Positions 6,244 through 6,244 of a stretch of DNA of 6,244 nt are shown in pieces. Source of the stretch: CALXSC01 sp035470525 (GTDB lineage Bacteria; Pseudomonadota; Alphaproteobacteria; Rickettsiales; UBA1997). The notes under the pieces are model-generated. The model made no database searches and had not been told where the DNA came from. It was given only the letters and a program-made list of their open reading frames with translations. Position 1 is the stretch's first letter, and each line of letters opens with the position of its first letter. Both the position numbers and the translations under genes were made by a program. The stretch lies in NCBI GenBank assembly GCA_035470525.1, contig DATIQT010000119.1, positions 1 through 6,244 on the forward strand, written 5' to 3'.

Positions 6244-6244
6244 T

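Overview
The window is strongly AT-rich and holds three intact genes, with mobile-element debris or possible debris at both edges. The tmRNA-binding protein SmpB carries a C-terminal stretch (KERDWQRDKSR) and a central stretch (FNHKPTRKRKLLL) that look alphaproteobacterial. The DsbD-like membrane protein has the short, ScsB-like architecture also common in that class. The third gene encodes a full-length pyruvate:ferredoxin oxidoreductase (PFOR), an oxygen-sensitive enzyme of anaerobes. The best guess is an anaerobic or fermentative, AT-rich alphaproteobacterium, perhaps a gut- or protist-associated lineage. This rests on recalled family signatures and on no database search. An AT-rich lineage from another phylum is not excluded.

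Layout. Positions 1-433 hold the decayed 3' part of a transposase gene on the + strand, readable in one frame but broken by at least three stop codons. Positions 434-601 hold no recognisable gene and may include the non-coding end of that element. Positions 602-2323 hold a minus-strand pair, smpB followed after 4 nt by a dsbD-like gene, with a weak AT-rich hairpin just past the dsbD stop that may be its terminator. Positions 2324-2525 are a divergent intergenic region with a promoter candidate for each direction and a perfect 24-bp AT-only palindrome between them. Positions 2526-6020 are nifJ (PFOR) on the + strand. Positions 6021-6132 hold a 10-bp-stem hairpin right after the nifJ stop and an isolated C-rich tract. 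From 6133 to the right edge a minus-strand reading frame is open, probably the C-terminal end of a gene starting outside the window and possibly a transposase.

How the genes relate. PFOR would convert pyruvate to acetyl-CoA and reduced ferredoxin, the central step of fermentative carbon flow. SmpB with tmRNA (not in this window) rescues stalled ribosomes. The DsbD-like protein would carry reducing power across the inner membrane to periplasmic thiols. The last two share an apparent transcription unit without an obvious functional link. I see no defence system, CRISPR array, tRNA or rRNA, and no clear novel multi-gene system. The points most worth a second look are the pairing of PFOR with alphaproteobacterial-type neighbours, the repeat-like sequences after nifJ, and the transposase relic.
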